Assembly (NCBI RefSeq): GCF_000334155.1
Contig: NZ_ANNK01000100.1
Location: 1-64,000 of the forward strand
Length of the DNA: 64,000 nt
DNA from: Halalkalibacterium ligniniphilum
GTDB lineage: Bacteria; Bacillota; Bacilli; Bacillales; Bacillaceae_D
Direction: 5' to 3'
Part shown: piece after piece, positions 53,070-62,799 of the stretch
Position numbering within the stretch: the stretch's first letter is position 1
How the letters are laid out: each line of letters begins with the position of its first letter
Notes under the pieces: model-generated
Told to the model about the DNA's origin: nothing
Seen by the model: only the letters and a program-made list of their open reading frames with translations
Databases searched by the model: none
Made by a program: the position numbers and the translations under genes

Positions 53070-54263
53070 TTACATCGCATAGGAGTGCAACCCTGCAATG
53101 ACAAGGTTAACAAAGACGAGGTTAAACATAATGATTGCAAAGCCAATCACACCAAGCCAAGCTGATTTCTCACCGTGCCATCCTTTTGATAAGCGGAGGT
53201 GAAGATATGCAGCATAGAACAAGAAGGTGATTAAAGCCCATACTTCTTTTGGGTCCCAGCCCCAAAAGCGAGTCCAGGCAATTTGAGCCCAAATCATTGC
53301 AAAAATAAGTCCTCCAAGGGCAAAAAGAGGGAATCCAATCGCAATGGCGCGATAGCTAATTTCATCAACCGTCTGCGGGCTAACGCGCATAATAAGCGGT
53401 TGGATCGCCGCACCAATTCGCTTGTGCAAAATGAGACGAAGAAGCCAATATAGAACAACCCCAATAATCATTGACCAAATGACTGTATTTAAATCTTCAC
53501 TTTTAATAATTGCTGGTGCGTTTAGAAGCGGGTCCATACGACCATCTGTTAAAACTTCACCTTCATTCGGTCCAATAAGAGCTGGAAGTGTGTACGTGAT
53601 CTCAGCCTCTTGTCCATTTTCGTTAATATAGGAGAACGTTGTTTCATAGTCTAGAGCACCGAAAATGTAGCCTTTTAAAATGAACCCAACCAAACATAAA
53701 AGGGTATACAGGATAAATTCTAATGCTCTTGTTTTCTTATTTGTTTTAGTAAAATCAATCGTTCTGATTAAATAGACAAGCCCTGCAGCAAAACCAATTG
53801 CTAAAATTCCTTGAGCGAGCGATACGGTAATGACATGAATCGCTAACCAGTTACTTTGTAGAGCTGGTATTAAAGGTGAAACCTCACTCGGAAATACAGA
53901 TGCATAGGCAATAATAAGCATGACGGTTGGCATCGTAAAAAGCCCAAGTACGTTTGATTTATAAATCCCATAAATAATGAGAAACGCAAACCCAATAGAT
54001 ATGCCTAAAAACGTCATGTATTCAAACATGTTACTAACAGGAGCATGTCCAGCTACCATCCACCGAGTAATAAAGTAGCCAATGGAAAAGATTGACCCAG
54101 CAATTGCGAAAATATAGCCGAACAGTCCCCAACGGTTTCCTTGTATTTCCCCTTCTTTGTTGCGCCATTTTCGTCCCGTGACTGACACGGCAAACGCAAT
54201 GGTTGCAGCAAGATAGAGGAAGAAGGCAACATAAAGTAAATTACTGCTTAATGCTGTCGACAT
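53070..54263 (-). CDS. resC: ResC (CcsA-type), cytochrome c maturation protein
   Basis: Membrane part of the system II heme export/ligation complex. It is 397 residues with about eight TM segments and the tryptophan-rich heme-handling motif WTRFWGWDPKEVWALI. Conserved His residues are in TRWMVAGHAPVSNMFEY and in the C-terminal half. It follows resB by 13 bp. Confidence 0.95.
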   Translation of the reverse strand: MSTALSSNLLYVAFFLYLAATIAFAVSVTGRKWRNKEGEIQGNRWGLFGYIFAIAGSIFSIGYFITRWMVAGHAPVSNMFEYMTFLGISIGFAFLIIYGIYKSNVLGLFTMPTVMLIIAYASVFPSEVSPLIPALQSNWLAIHVITVSLAQGILAIGFAAGLVYLIRTIDFTKTNKKTRALEFILYTLLCLVGFILKGYIFGALDYETTFSYINENGQEAEITYTLPALIGPNEGEVLTDGRMDPLLNAPAIIKSEDLNTVIWSMIIGVVLYWLLRLILHKRIGAAIQPLIMRVSPQTVDEISYRAIAIGFPLFALGGLIFAMIWAQIAWTRFWGWDPKEVWALITFLFYAAYLHLRLSKGWHGEKSAWLGVIGFAIIMFNLVFVNLVIAGLHSYAM

Positions 54264-54276
54264 CTCTTCGTCCTCC

Positions 54277-55932
54277 TTACGCTTTCTTTACTTCTGTATT
54301 GTTTTTCTCTTTTTCTTTTTCGGCTTCTACCACTTGATCAACCGGTGCTGTTAAGCCTGTTCCTTCGATTGCATCATCAATATCCTTACGCAGCGACAGC
54401 CAGTTTTTATTTGTGTGTCCGGCAATCCAAACTTCCCCATTCTTACGTTGAATCCAGATACGGCGATGAGCCCAATAAGAGCCTTGGATCAAGCCAATCA
54501 TAAAGATGACCCCTCCAGCAATGAGAATAGGGATTGTCCGATCTCTTCTTACGCCTAAGCCTGTCACGTTTTTCGTTTCCAGGTTTGCAAATCGCATTTC
54601 GTAATCATTTTCTCCGAGCGGCTCTAAATTTTGCTGAATCGCCACAAAGCTCACTTCACCCTCTGGTGTTTCTGGGGTGACCATTTCAAAAATAAAAGCT
54701 GGATTATCAGGAATTCTCGAACGTGTCGATGGTTGATTTGCATCATTTAACTGATAATCAGGAAAATAGTCACGAATAATGACTCTATTCCCATTACCCA
54801 AATCGTACTCAGACTGTGGATTAAAAAGGTCAATATCAATTTGACCAAGTGACTCCCCTGTCTCTTTATTATTCAATGTAAAGCTCATAACGTTAAACTC
54901 ATTTAATTTATAATCCAATTGATAAAAAGAAAATCCATTATACGTTAGTGGGTCATTAACTCGAATGTTATGTCTAGCCACTTCCACTAAGTCTCCGACT
55001 TCACCAACTGTTCCAGATTCTTCGCGTTCATAAAGAACCGCTTCCGTTTCATAATTACTGACGACAAGACCACCTGCACGCTCAATCGCTTCACCAAACA
55101 GCTCATCCTCTTGATCGTAAAGTTCAAGCTTGAAGCTTTCATTACTAATATAATATTGACTGTCTGTTCCAGGTACGACAGCAGTTTCCCCTTCCCGAAC
55201 CCAAACATGTTCATCAATATACATTCCCGGGAAGTACCGAAGCATGCACCCGATTAGAAAAATAATGAGACCGACATGATTCACATAAGGACCCCATCTT
55301 GCAAACCGACCTTTTTCAGCAACAAGATTCCCATTTTCTTCAGAAAGATTATATTTTTTTTCGGCTAGCTTTTTCTTAACTTGTTCAAATACCTCTTCCT
55401 CATTCTCGACCTTCGACGTCCCAAATACACGTTGACGCTTCAAAAAATTCTCATGTCGTGTCACTCGCTGTGTTTTTAAAGCTCGATATAAAGGGACAAC
55501 TCGGTCCAAGCTTGCAATCACTAAGGAAACACCTAGAGAAGCAATTAACAGCATGTACCACCAAGAGCCATATAAGTTATGAAAACCGAGCTGGTAATAG
55601 ATTTCCCCTGCGATCCCATATTCATCTGCATAGTACTGGGCCGGATTAACCGTCGGCGGAATGTACATCTGTTGCGGGAAAATGGTCCCAAGCGCAGAGG
55701 CAAGTAGAGTGAGTACAATAATCCAGATCCCTACTTTTACGGATGAGAAAAACATCCAAATTTTGTCGATAATCGTTCGAGTATACGTTTGTGAGCGACG
55801 TGCCACCCCTTCATAGCGCATGTTAAGCAATTCATTGGTGCCGACATTTTCCTCGATCGGTTTTCCGCATGATTCACAGATAACCGTACCAAACGGATTG
55901 GCATGACCGCACTCACACTTCACTTTATTCAT
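54277..55932 (-). CDS. resB: ResB (Ccs1-type), cytochrome c maturation protein
   Basis: A 551-residue protein that forms the heme ligase complex with ResC. It has an N-terminal zinc-ribbon-like segment with four Cys (VKCECGHANPFGTVICESCG), TM helices near 60-85, 125-145 and 215-235, a large outer loop (about 240-480) and a last TM (about 482-502). The zinc-ribbon start is also present in B. subtilis ResB. Spaced 14 bp from resA. Confidence 0.94.
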   Translation of the reverse strand: MNKVKCECGHANPFGTVICESCGKPIEENVGTNELLNMRYEGVARRSQTYTRTIIDKIWMFFSSVKVGIWIIVLTLLASALGTIFPQQMYIPPTVNPAQYYADEYGIAGEIYYQLGFHNLYGSWWYMLLIASLGVSLVIASLDRVVPLYRALKTQRVTRHENFLKRQRVFGTSKVENEEEVFEQVKKKLAEKKYNLSEENGNLVAEKGRFARWGPYVNHVGLIIFLIGCMLRYFPGMYIDEHVWVREGETAVVPGTDSQYYISNESFKLELYDQEDELFGEAIERAGGLVVSNYETEAVLYEREESGTVGEVGDLVEVARHNIRVNDPLTYNGFSFYQLDYKLNEFNVMSFTLNNKETGESLGQIDIDLFNPQSEYDLGNGNRVIIRDYFPDYQLNDANQPSTRSRIPDNPAFIFEMVTPETPEGEVSFVAIQQNLEPLGENDYEMRFANLETKNVTGLGVRRDRTIPILIAGGVIFMIGLIQGSYWAHRRIWIQRKNGEVWIAGHTNKNWLSLRKDIDDAIEGTGLTAPVDQVVEAEKEKEKNNTEVKKA

Positions 55933-55946
55933 TTACGAACACCTCA

Positions 55947-56474
55947 TTACGAACCTGGTTTAATTTTCTCCATGAAATCCTTCACCATCGCCTCTGTCAT
56001 TCCACCTGTATGAACTTCCACGATTTTGCCATGCTCATCAATAAGCACTGTCGTCGGCAGTGGTGAGATTCCGTATGCATCCGTTACATTTAATCCTTTA
56101 TCAACAGCAATTGGGAAAGTTAAACCGTAACGCTCAACAAATCGTTCAACGGTTAATTCTGGCTCATTGACATTCACGGCGACAATTTCTACCCCTTGAT
56201 CTTTGTATTCATGGTAAAGCTCTTCCATGATTGGCATTTCCTTTTCACATGGAGGGCAAAAAGTACCCCAAAAATTAAGAAAAACCCCTTTTCCTTGGAG
56301 ACCCTCAAGTTCAATTCGTTGACCTTCTAGATCCGTTAACGCAAAATTCACTGCCGTTTCGCCTTCTTTCGCTAAGCTACGGTCAGCAAAAAAGTTCGAA
56401 TAAAACGTATAACCAAGGGCGACAGCAATCACGACGAGAATGGTCGAGCGCATGATGAGTCTTCTCTGTTTCAT
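55947..56474 (-). CDS. resA: ResA, membrane-anchored thiol-disulfide oxidoreductase
   Basis: Reduces the CxxCH heme-binding site of apocytochrome c on the outer face of the membrane. It is 175 residues with an N-terminal anchor (about 9-27) and a thioredoxin-fold domain with Cys73-Pro-Pro-Cys76 in FWGTFCPPCEKEMP; B. subtilis ResA has CEPC. The cis-Pro is in ISPLPTTVLID. First gene of resABC; the promoter probably lies in 56475-56635. Confidence 0.95.
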   Translation of the reverse strand: MKQRRLIMRSTILVVIAVALGYTFYSNFFADRSLAKEGETAVNFALTDLEGQRIELEGLQGKGVFLNFWGTFCPPCEKEMPIMEELYHEYKDQGVEIVAVNVNEPELTVERFVERYGLTFPIAVDKGLNVTDAYGISPLPTTVLIDEHGKIVEVHTGGMTEAMVKDFMEKIKPGS

Positions 56475-56635
56475 AACGTCTCCCCCTTATCATACAAATA
56501 GACAGCATTCTGTTGTCTCATTTGTATCCTTTCTTTCGTACTACTAGAAAAAACATTTGTCCATCCAAATAAGAATCAGTTGTATGTAAGACTGATTCCA
56601 TTATAACGTTTCGATCGTGCACGAACAGGTTTCCT

Positions 56636-57367
56636 TTATGACTTTTTTGTGTCAGCTAATTCCCGTAAATGCTTGACTTCTATTGGTTTGAGCTGCCTTG
56701 CTTCACCTGGATTTAACCCTTTTAAATCGAGAAAAGCGTATTGCTCGCGCTTTAATTTTAAGACAGGGTAACCGATCGCTTCAAACATTCTTCTTACTTG
56801 ACGATTGCGTCCTTCATGGATCGTTAAACGAATAATGGCCGTTTGCTTCTTCTTATCGAGCGATAGCATCTTCACTTTGGCAGGGGCTGTTACTCCATCC
56901 TCTAATTTAATGCCCTTTTCTAATACTTTTAGCTTGTCCCGACTTGGAATCCCTTTTACCTTTGCTACATACACTTTTTCAACCTTATGGCGAGGGTGCA
57001 TCAACAGGTTGGCAAACTCCCCGTCATTTGTCAACAAAAGTAAGCCTGACGTGTCATAATCTAGCCGACCCACTGGGAAAACCCGTTGCTCTACGTCCTG
57101 TAAAAAATCAGTGACAACTTTTCTACCTTTTTCATCCTTCACACTGGATATGACACCGCTTGGCTTATAAAGTAAAAAATAAACAGGTTCTTCTCGGTCA
57201 ATCGGTACCCCATTTACTTCAATTTTATCTTTATTCGGTGTCACTTTTACACCTAGCTCACGAACAATTTTCCCGTTCACTGTCACTTTTCCCTCAGCAA
57301 TTAACGTCTCAGCCTTTCGCCTTGACGCTACACCCGCTTGTGCAATCACTTTCTGTAACCGTTCCAT
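56636..57367 (-). CDS. rluB: RluB, 23S rRNA pseudouridine synthase
   Basis: A 243-residue RsuA/RluB-family enzyme expected to make pseudouridine in 23S rRNA helix 80 (position 2605 in E. coli numbering). N-terminal S4 domain (MERLQKVIAQAGVASRRKAE), catalytic Asp in GRLDYDTSGLLLLTNDG and family motif EGRNRQVRRMFEAIGYPV. It lies between resA and spmB as in B. subtilis. Confidence 0.94.
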   Translation of the reverse strand: MERLQKVIAQAGVASRRKAETLIAEGKVTVNGKIVRELGVKVTPNKDKIEVNGVPIDREEPVYFLLYKPSGVISSVKDEKGRKVVTDFLQDVEQRVFPVGRLDYDTSGLLLLTNDGEFANLLMHPRHKVEKVYVAKVKGIPSRDKLKVLEKGIKLEDGVTAPAKVKMLSLDKKKQTAIIRLTIHEGRNRQVRRMFEAIGYPVLKLKREQYAFLDLKGLNPGEARQLKPIEVKHLRELADTKKS

Positions 57368-57544
57368 TCTTTTTCACCTCAGTAACATCATATACGCTGT
57401 CGAACCCTCACACAAGCGACACACTTCTTGCTTGAGGAGAATTCGTCTTTTCGTCATTTTTTTAGAACAGCCATCTCCCTTATACCCTCATGAGAATCTC
57501 GTTTTCCAGGCTTATAAGTGAGACGTCCTGTTTCCAAAATAAAA

Positions 57545-57566
57545 GAGCATGGGTTTTTCCATGCTC
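57545..57566 (-). terminator. Terminator of spmA-spmB-dacB transcript
   Basis: GAGCATGG (57545-57552) and CCATGCTC (57559-57566), followed on the minus strand by TTTTATTTT, just after the spmB stop. Confidence 0.9.
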
Positions 57567-57580
57567 CATTTATTTTGCCA

Positions 57581-58117
57581 CTACATGTCACCAAATACAA
57601 TTGTAACAATGACAATCGCAGCCGTAATCCCAATTATATCTGCTATAAGTCCAACCTTCAGCGCATCGCCAATCTTTTTTATTCCAACGGCACCAAAATA
57701 AACCGTTAAAATGTACAGTGTCGTATCAGTGCTGCCTTGCATTGTTGAAGCCAAACGTCCGATAAAAGAGTCAGGCCCATACGTAGCAATTAAATCACTC
57801 GTCATTCCAAGAGCCCCTGTTCCTGAAATCGGCCGAATAAGTGCGAGCGGAACGATTTCAGTAGGAATTCCTACGGCCCCAAGGATTGGCTCTACCGATG
57901 CGACAATAAAATCCATCGCTCCCGATGCGCGAAACACAGAAATCGCCACAAGCATGCCAACGAGGTAAGGAATAATGGCAATCGCCATTCCAAAACCTTC
58001 CTTTGCTCCTTCAACAAACGTTTCATAGGTTGGGACTTTTCGATATGTAGCGAAGAGAAGAATAAAAGCAATGAGTAAGGGGAGAAACCAAATGGATATC
58101 AATGTAACCCAGCTCAT
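57581..58117 (-). CDS. spmB: SpmB, spore maturation protein
   Basis: A 178-residue polytopic membrane protein of the nucleoside-recognition (Gate) family. Conserved segments are GFGMAIAIIPYLVGML and RPISGTGALGMTSDLI. With SpmA it is needed for normal spore core dehydration. Overlaps spmA by 4 bp. Last gene of dacB-spmA-spmB. Confidence 0.93.
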   Translation of the reverse strand: MSWVTLISIWFLPLLIAFILLFATYRKVPTYETFVEGAKEGFGMAIAIIPYLVGMLVAISVFRASGAMDFIVASVEPILGAVGIPTEIVPLALIRPISGTGALGMTSDLIATYGPDSFIGRLASTMQGSTDTTLYILTVYFGAVGIKKIGDALKVGLIADIIGITAAIVIVTIVFGDM

Positions 58118-58710
58118 TTTTTCTCCCCCTTCCTTACCTTCCGGTGGTAAAAATAACGGTCAATGATAAGCGCTCCTATCGTGGCACAGGTTGAGGCGAT
58201 TACGGTTGTCCCAACAATTTCTGTAGGTGACACGGAGCCATAGCTCATTCGTATTGAAATAACGGTTGTTGGAATCAAGGTAATGCCTGCCGTATTTATA
58301 GCAAGCAACGTGATCATGGAGCGACTGGCTGTATCTTTCCCTCCATTCAATTCCTTTAGCTGTTCCATTGCTTTTAAGCCCATAGGGGTTGCTGCGTTTC
58401 CAAGACCGAATAAGTTCGCTGTTATGTTTGACAATATATAGCCCATCGCAGGGTGATTGGGAGGAACCTCCGGAAATATTTTTGATATAAAACCCCGCAT
58501 CAGAAAGGCCAGTCCTTTCAGCAAACCAGCATCCTGAGCAATTCGCATCATTCCTAACCAGAAAACAAGAACGCTTATTAAACCAAAACTGATGGTGACC
58601 GCATCCTTTGCTCCTGCAAAAACAGCCTCATTTACTTCTGCCATTCGGCCATTGACCGCTGCAAATGCGATACCGATGATAAGCATGCCTACCCAAATAT
58701 AATTAATCAC
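58114..58710 (-). CDS. spmA: SpmA, spore maturation protein
   Basis: A 198-residue polytopic protein of the same family as SpmB. Conserved GLGNAATPMGLKAMEQLKEL and NTAGITLIPTTVISIR. Required with SpmB for low spore-core water content. It overlaps the dacB end by 8 bp and spmB by 4 bp, so the three genes are coupled. Confidence 0.93.
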   Translation of the reverse strand: MINYIWVGMLIIGIAFAAVNGRMAEVNEAVFAGAKDAVTISFGLISVLVFWLGMMRIAQDAGLLKGLAFLMRGFISKIFPEVPPNHPAMGYILSNITANLFGLGNAATPMGLKAMEQLKELNGGKDTASRSMITLLAINTAGITLIPTTVISIRMSYGSVSPTEIVGTTVIASTCATIGALIIDRYFYHRKVRKGEKK

Positions 58711-59866
58711 GGTGCTTCACTCCGATTGTAAAGAAAAATGTATCTTTGAATCGTGACCAGAAGCTCGAATTCTTCTTACTTTTGTTCGGTGCTTTTTCCA
58801 TTTGCATATAAAGAGGAACTTGCGCAAATGTTTCTCCATTGATTTTAAATTGAACCTTCCCAACAGGCTGAGGAGGCTGATAGTTTTTCATTTGTTCTTT
58901 TGTTGGCGGTTTATAAAGGGTAATTTCTTTTTCAAGCCCCTCTTTCTCTTTTTCCGATAAAGGATAGGAAAAAGTGTACGGGGCATACACTTTATTTTTA
59001 TAAAAATCATCATGAATCTTTTTAAGGATACCTTCTTCTAGTAATGTTTCAATTTTGTACATGTCAAAAGCTTGATTAAAAAGATTCATATGATCATGCC
59101 AGTCACTTGGTGCATTTAACGTGACCGCAATCAGCTCGATCCCATCCTTGCTTGCTGTTGAAACAAGGGTACGATTTGCTCGCTTTGTAAAGCCTGTCTT
59201 TCCTCCTGTTGAATACTTGTACAGCTGTGTAAGCAAACGATTTTTATTTTTCCAAACACGGAGTTGACCATCCTGTTCGACACGATGGGATTTCGTACGA
59301 GAAATCTTTTGAAACTGCTCATTTGTCATGGCGTATTGCATGAGCAAAGCCATATCATATGCTGACGAATAATGCTCCTCGTGGTCATCAAGTCCATGGG
59401 GGTTGCTAAATACAGTGTGCTCCATTCCAATTTCTCTGGCTTTTTCATTCATAAGATAAACAAATCCATCTAAGCTTCCACCTACATGTTCAGCAATGGC
59501 AACAGCCGAATCATTCCCACTTCGAAGCATTAATCCATACACCAAGTCCGTCAACCTTATTTGTTCATTTGCTCTTAAATAAAGGGATGATCCTTCTGTC
59601 CTTGCTGCATTGCTCGAAACCTTTACCATGTCGTCCATCTTGCCCGATTCGATAGCTAATATGGCTGTCATGATTTTTGTAATGCTAGCGATCCGCAATG
59701 GCTCGTGCTCTCTTTTCCCATAGAGAACCCGACCAGAGGACTGTTCCATTAAGACAGCAGCTTGAGCCGAAACGGAAACATTTATAGATTCAGCATATGT
59801 ACGGTTTGGTAATATACTTATTAAAAAAATAATTACAAATATTCCTAGCATTAACCGTCTGCTCAT
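58703..59866 (-). CDS. dacB: DacB-type D-alanyl-D-alanine carboxypeptidase (sporulation PBP5*)
   Basis: Trims pentapeptides in the spore cortex and so limits cross-linking. It is 387 residues, with a signal peptide (about 1-25), catalytic S61-I-T-K64, SGN in LMLRSGNDSAVAIAEH, KTG in TGGKTGFTKRANRT and a C-terminal domain with an amphipathic basic tail. ATG 59866 follows GCGGGGAT; the frame is open to 59965 but that would overlap the promoter region of the divergent gene. It heads dacB-spmA-spmB. Confidence 0.93.
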   Translation of the reverse strand: MSRRLMLGIFVIIFLISILPNRTYAESINVSVSAQAAVLMEQSSGRVLYGKREHEPLRIASITKIMTAILAIESGKMDDMVKVSSNAARTEGSSLYLRANEQIRLTDLVYGLMLRSGNDSAVAIAEHVGGSLDGFVYLMNEKAREIGMEHTVFSNPHGLDDHEEHYSSAYDMALLMQYAMTNEQFQKISRTKSHRVEQDGQLRVWKNKNRLLTQLYKYSTGGKTGFTKRANRTLVSTASKDGIELIAVTLNAPSDWHDHMNLFNQAFDMYKIETLLEEGILKKIHDDFYKNKVYAPYTFSYPLSEKEKEGLEKEITLYKPPTKEQMKNYQPPQPVGKVQFKINGETFAQVPLYMQMEKAPNKSKKNSSFWSRFKDTFFFTIGVKHRD

Positions 59867-59998
59867 CGTTGTATCCCCGCCTATCCCATCATTTGTACAA
59901 GTGTATGCAGGACGAACCTCAATATGAGTAAAAACTAGACGATCTTTGTCTGAAACAATTCGCACTTGGCTAAAATGAACAGGAAGGAGGAGAATGCG

Positions 59999-60712
59999 AT
60001 GTTCGAAGAATTTTTCGTTGTTCTTATTCGAGTTATTATCATCTTCCCACTCTTTTTAGTCATTACCTTGTTTATGGGGAAGCGTTCTCTCGGTGAAGTT
60101 CCTATTTTTGATTTTCTCATCATTGTTACATTAGCTTCAGTAACTGGTGCCGACATTGCCGATCCAAACATTAGCCAGGTTCACACTGTATTCGCAATTA
60201 CTGTGATTGCCCTTATGCAAAAAATCACAGCTTATCTCCTCATAAAAAAACGACCATTTGGTAAGTTGATTACCTTTGAACCGACCGTTGTGATTAAGAA
60301 CGGAAAAGTCCTCGTTAAAAACCTTACTTCCATTCGCTATTCCATTGATAATCTGTTGCAACTATTGAGGGAAAAAGATGTGTTCGATATTAATGATGTA
60401 GAGATTGCGATCATTGAGGCAAATGGACAATTAAGCGTCCATAAAAAATCAGAAAAACAAGAGCCAACACGTGAAGATTTTAATCTCAAAAAAAAATCAC
60501 CTGGCATGTCCTATCCAGTGATTATTGATGGTCGTTTTCAACTTGAAGTGATGAACGAACTTGGTATCACAGAAGAATCATTAAAAAAACGGCTTGAACT
60601 AGAAGGAGTGATTCGAATCGAACGAATTTTTTTAGCCACCATGAATGCAAATAACGAGTTACAGCTTGCCTACACAAATAAAGATGATCGAAGACAGCTA
60701 ATCCAGCATTGA
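59999..60712 (+). CDS. DUF421 membrane protein (YetF/YrbG-like)
   Basis: A 237-residue protein with three N-terminal TM segments (about 5-75) followed by a soluble DUF421-type domain: GKLITFEPTVVIKNGKVLV, LTSIRYSIDNLLQLLREKDV and DVEIAIIEANGQLSV are typical. ATG 59999 follows AAGGAGGAG. It is divergent from dacB and monocistronic. A paralogue lies at 61928-62785. DUF421 proteins are linked to spores in Bacillus, but this one is not in an operon with spo genes. Confidence 0.85.
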   Translation: MFEEFFVVLIRVIIIFPLFLVITLFMGKRSLGEVPIFDFLIIVTLASVTGADIADPNISQVHTVFAITVIALMQKITAYLLIKKRPFGKLITFEPTVVIKNGKVLVKNLTSIRYSIDNLLQLLREKDVFDINDVEIAIIEANGQLSVHKKSEKQEPTREDFNLKKKSPGMSYPVIIDGRFQLEVMNELGITEESLKKRLELEGVIRIERIFLATMNANNELQLAYTNKDDRRQLIQH

Positions 60713-61010
60713 ATCATTGTATGTAATTAAGCAGACAAGTATGATCCATATATGCCGTTCGTTGTCATTTCTTCACAATTATACACTTGAATAAATTTAT
60801 TCTTTGTGATTTATTATCGATGCTGTTTTTTTACCTACCTTTGAATAAATGAATAAGTGAGCCAATCTGATTTTTAGAGGAATGCGTTATGGAGAGATGA
60901 ACCGATTTTATAGAAATGCTAATTAAGAAGAATTTGCCCTTATTCTCTTTTTAGGTTATCAGAGATTTAAGGGCATTTTAATCGTTGGTTACAGCCTCGG
61001 ATCACAAAGG
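60713..61010. other. Gap after the DUF421 gene
   Basis: 298 bp without a gene. TGCCCTTA (60935-60942) and TAAGGGCA (60968-60975) with a following TTTT could be a terminator for the plus-strand gene, though it is 220 bp away, or a stem downstream of the minus-strand lipoprotein gene. Confidence 0.4.
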
Positions 61011-61574
61011 TTATTCCTGAGTTGGAAACACTCTTTGGATTGTTTCATTTAATTGTTCAAACAAACCTTCAACTGGCTCCCCACGCTCAAGCGCATCGGC
61101 ATACTCCTGTATACGATCCACAAAATCAGGATTTGTTGAAACGTTCACCCTATCGATATCCGGATCAACTTCTTTCACTCTTTGAGCTATTTTATCTTTT
61201 ATGTCTTCGCTCAATTCACCTTGTTGCTCATCTTCCAGCAAGGCGGCCACATATGCATAGTTATCCGTTGTGAGGACATTTGCCTGACGAACTTCTTCCA
61301 ATTGCGCGACACGTTCTGCTGCCTCTTCAGCAATTTCCATGCCAGTACGTCCATTATTACCATCCCCAACATTTCCATCGTCTTGAAGATGATCGTTGTT
61401 TCCATTGATTAAATTATTTTCGTCATTTGTAGTACGATACCTGTTCTCATCGTTCGTACCAACCTCATTCGGTGTGTTATCCATCCCTTGTTGGTTGTTG
61501 TTTTGACCTGCACAACCAACAAGCATAATCATTAAAAGCATGGCCGTTAGACTAAAGCGAAAAAAATGCACCAT
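61011..61574 (-). CDS. YhcN/YlaJ-family sporulation lipoprotein
   Basis: A 187-residue lipoprotein: signal peptide with lipobox LVGC (Cys21), an Asn/Asp/Gly-rich linker (about 22-75, QNNNQQGMDN, NNDHLQDDGN) and a YhcN/YlaJ domain (about 78-187) with GMEIAEEAAERVAQLEEVRQ and VLTTDNYAYVAALLEDE. Family members are inner spore membrane lipoproteins and occur in the extra spoVA operons tied to spore heat resistance. Here it is 350 bp downstream of such a cluster, on the same strand. Confidence 0.88.
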   Translation of the reverse strand: MVHFFRFSLTAMLLMIMLVGCAGQNNNQQGMDNTPNEVGTNDENRYRTTNDENNLINGNNDHLQDDGNVGDGNNGRTGMEIAEEAAERVAQLEEVRQANVLTTDNYAYVAALLEDEQQGELSEDIKDKIAQRVKEVDPDIDRVNVSTNPDFVDRIQEYADALERGEPVEGLFEQLNETIQRVFPTQE

Positions 61575-61766
61575 AACTATTATTCACTCCATTTCTAAAG
61601 TTTACATTCTAATCGTTAGTATTTGACGGACACCTCTAAATTTATACAATACAAATAAAAAAACAACCACAGACCCTGCTACGTGGCAAAGCATCTCAAT
61701 ACAGCGAATCACGTGCATTCACCTTTGTCCGATTACATCTGTAAAACGTAATCAGAACCTTGCTTG

Positions 61767-61906
61767 GGCTGGGACAAAAGGGTTTTTATTGAAGAGAAAT
61801 CCGAACGTCATGATCGTTGCTGCATAGCATTCGCTTCGGAAATATCCTTCGCTAAGGTTGTGCATTGTTCGCATGTTCAATCATACACGTTCGTTATGTC
61901 CCAGCC
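61767..61906. repeat. 140-bp element with 10-bp inverted termini
   Basis: It begins GGCTGGGACA (61767-61776) and ends TGTCCCAGCC (61897-61906), an exact inverted repeat. The inside is non-coding and AT/GC-mixed. ctgggacaaaa-type repeats are widespread in Firmicutes intergenic DNA, so this is probably a MITE-like or structured-RNA repeat. The remaining gap sequence (61575-61766) shows nothing else. Confidence 0.65.
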
Positions 61907-61927
61907 TCCATCCTATTTTTAAGTACG

Positions 61928-62785
61928 CTACTTCACGTAAGGCTCGATCATTTGCTTTACTCTCTCCATTTCTTTTGCACAGCTTGCGTACAACTCTTTG
62001 GCCTTTGGATCGTCTGTATCCAATGAAAAGGTCTCAAGATCTGCCTGTGATTGCTTGATGCTTTGGAGAAGTAAAGGTAGTTCTGTAGATTGCGGCTTCT
62101 GTAATTGATCATCGAACAAATCAACGGTTAATTGCCCATCACGATCCACTTGTCCGAGAAACACATTTTCAATCGCCACTTCCATTTTTGTTAGCTGATC
62201 CTCCAGCCATTGCCGATTGAATCCCCTGGTCGCTAACGGTTCATCCAGAACTTTTCCATCCATTATGACAGCTTCCGGCTCTTTTATAGACGCAGTATGA
62301 ATGGAAGCCGTTTTTGCATCTAGTGGCTGATACTCTTTTTTCAGCATCATGTTCAATTCGCCATTGCTCTCGAGAACAGCAAATTCAACATCAGCCACTT
62401 GAAAGACATTTTTTGAACGCAGCTTCCTCATTAGCTCATCTGTTGACATGCGATATGTCTTGAGGTTATCCTCCATGATTTTTCCATCTTTAATGATCGG
62501 AATGCCCTTACCGTTTATGAAGTTTCGATACCTCATACTTTTTAACTGGAAAATACTGCTTGCGATTGGAACCAACCCCCACACAATAAAAGCAATGATG
62601 ATAAAGGCGACAGGAATGTTTAATTGGATCGACCCAACGCCTGCAATGACGGCTACGGCGATTGCTGTCATCAACTCGAAATAACTGGATTCCCCTACTG
62701 ATTTTCTGAGCAACCCTTTTGAAATAACAAACATACCCACAAGAGCACCTATGCTTCGTAGCGCCACTTCTAGCCAACTAGGCAT
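61928..62785 (-). CDS. DUF421 membrane protein of the spoVA cluster
   Basis: A 285-residue protein with three N-terminal TM segments (about 8-75), a DUF421 domain (YRNFINGKGIPIIKDGKIM, LKTYRMSTDELMRKLRSKNV, DVEFAVLESNGELNMML) and a longer C-terminal extension (about 200-285) rich in Leu, Gln and Asp. ATG 62785 gives AAAGGA at nine bases; ATG 62791 is also possible. It directly follows the DUF1657 gene, the pair seen in spoVA2mob-type operons and in the fused 2Duf protein linked to spore heat and pressure resistance. Its own role is inferred from that context. Confidence 0.87.
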   Translation of the reverse strand: MPSWLEVALRSIGALVGMFVISKGLLRKSVGESSYFELMTAIAVAVIAGVGSIQLNIPVAFIIIAFIVWGLVPIASSIFQLKSMRYRNFINGKGIPIIKDGKIMEDNLKTYRMSTDELMRKLRSKNVFQVADVEFAVLESNGELNMMLKKEYQPLDAKTASIHTASIKEPEAVIMDGKVLDEPLATRGFNRQWLEDQLTKMEVAIENVFLGQVDRDGQLTVDLFDDQLQKPQSTELPLLLQSIKQSQADLETFSLDTDDPKAKELYASCAKEMERVKQMIEPYVK

Positions 62786-62799
62786 CGACATCGTTCCTT

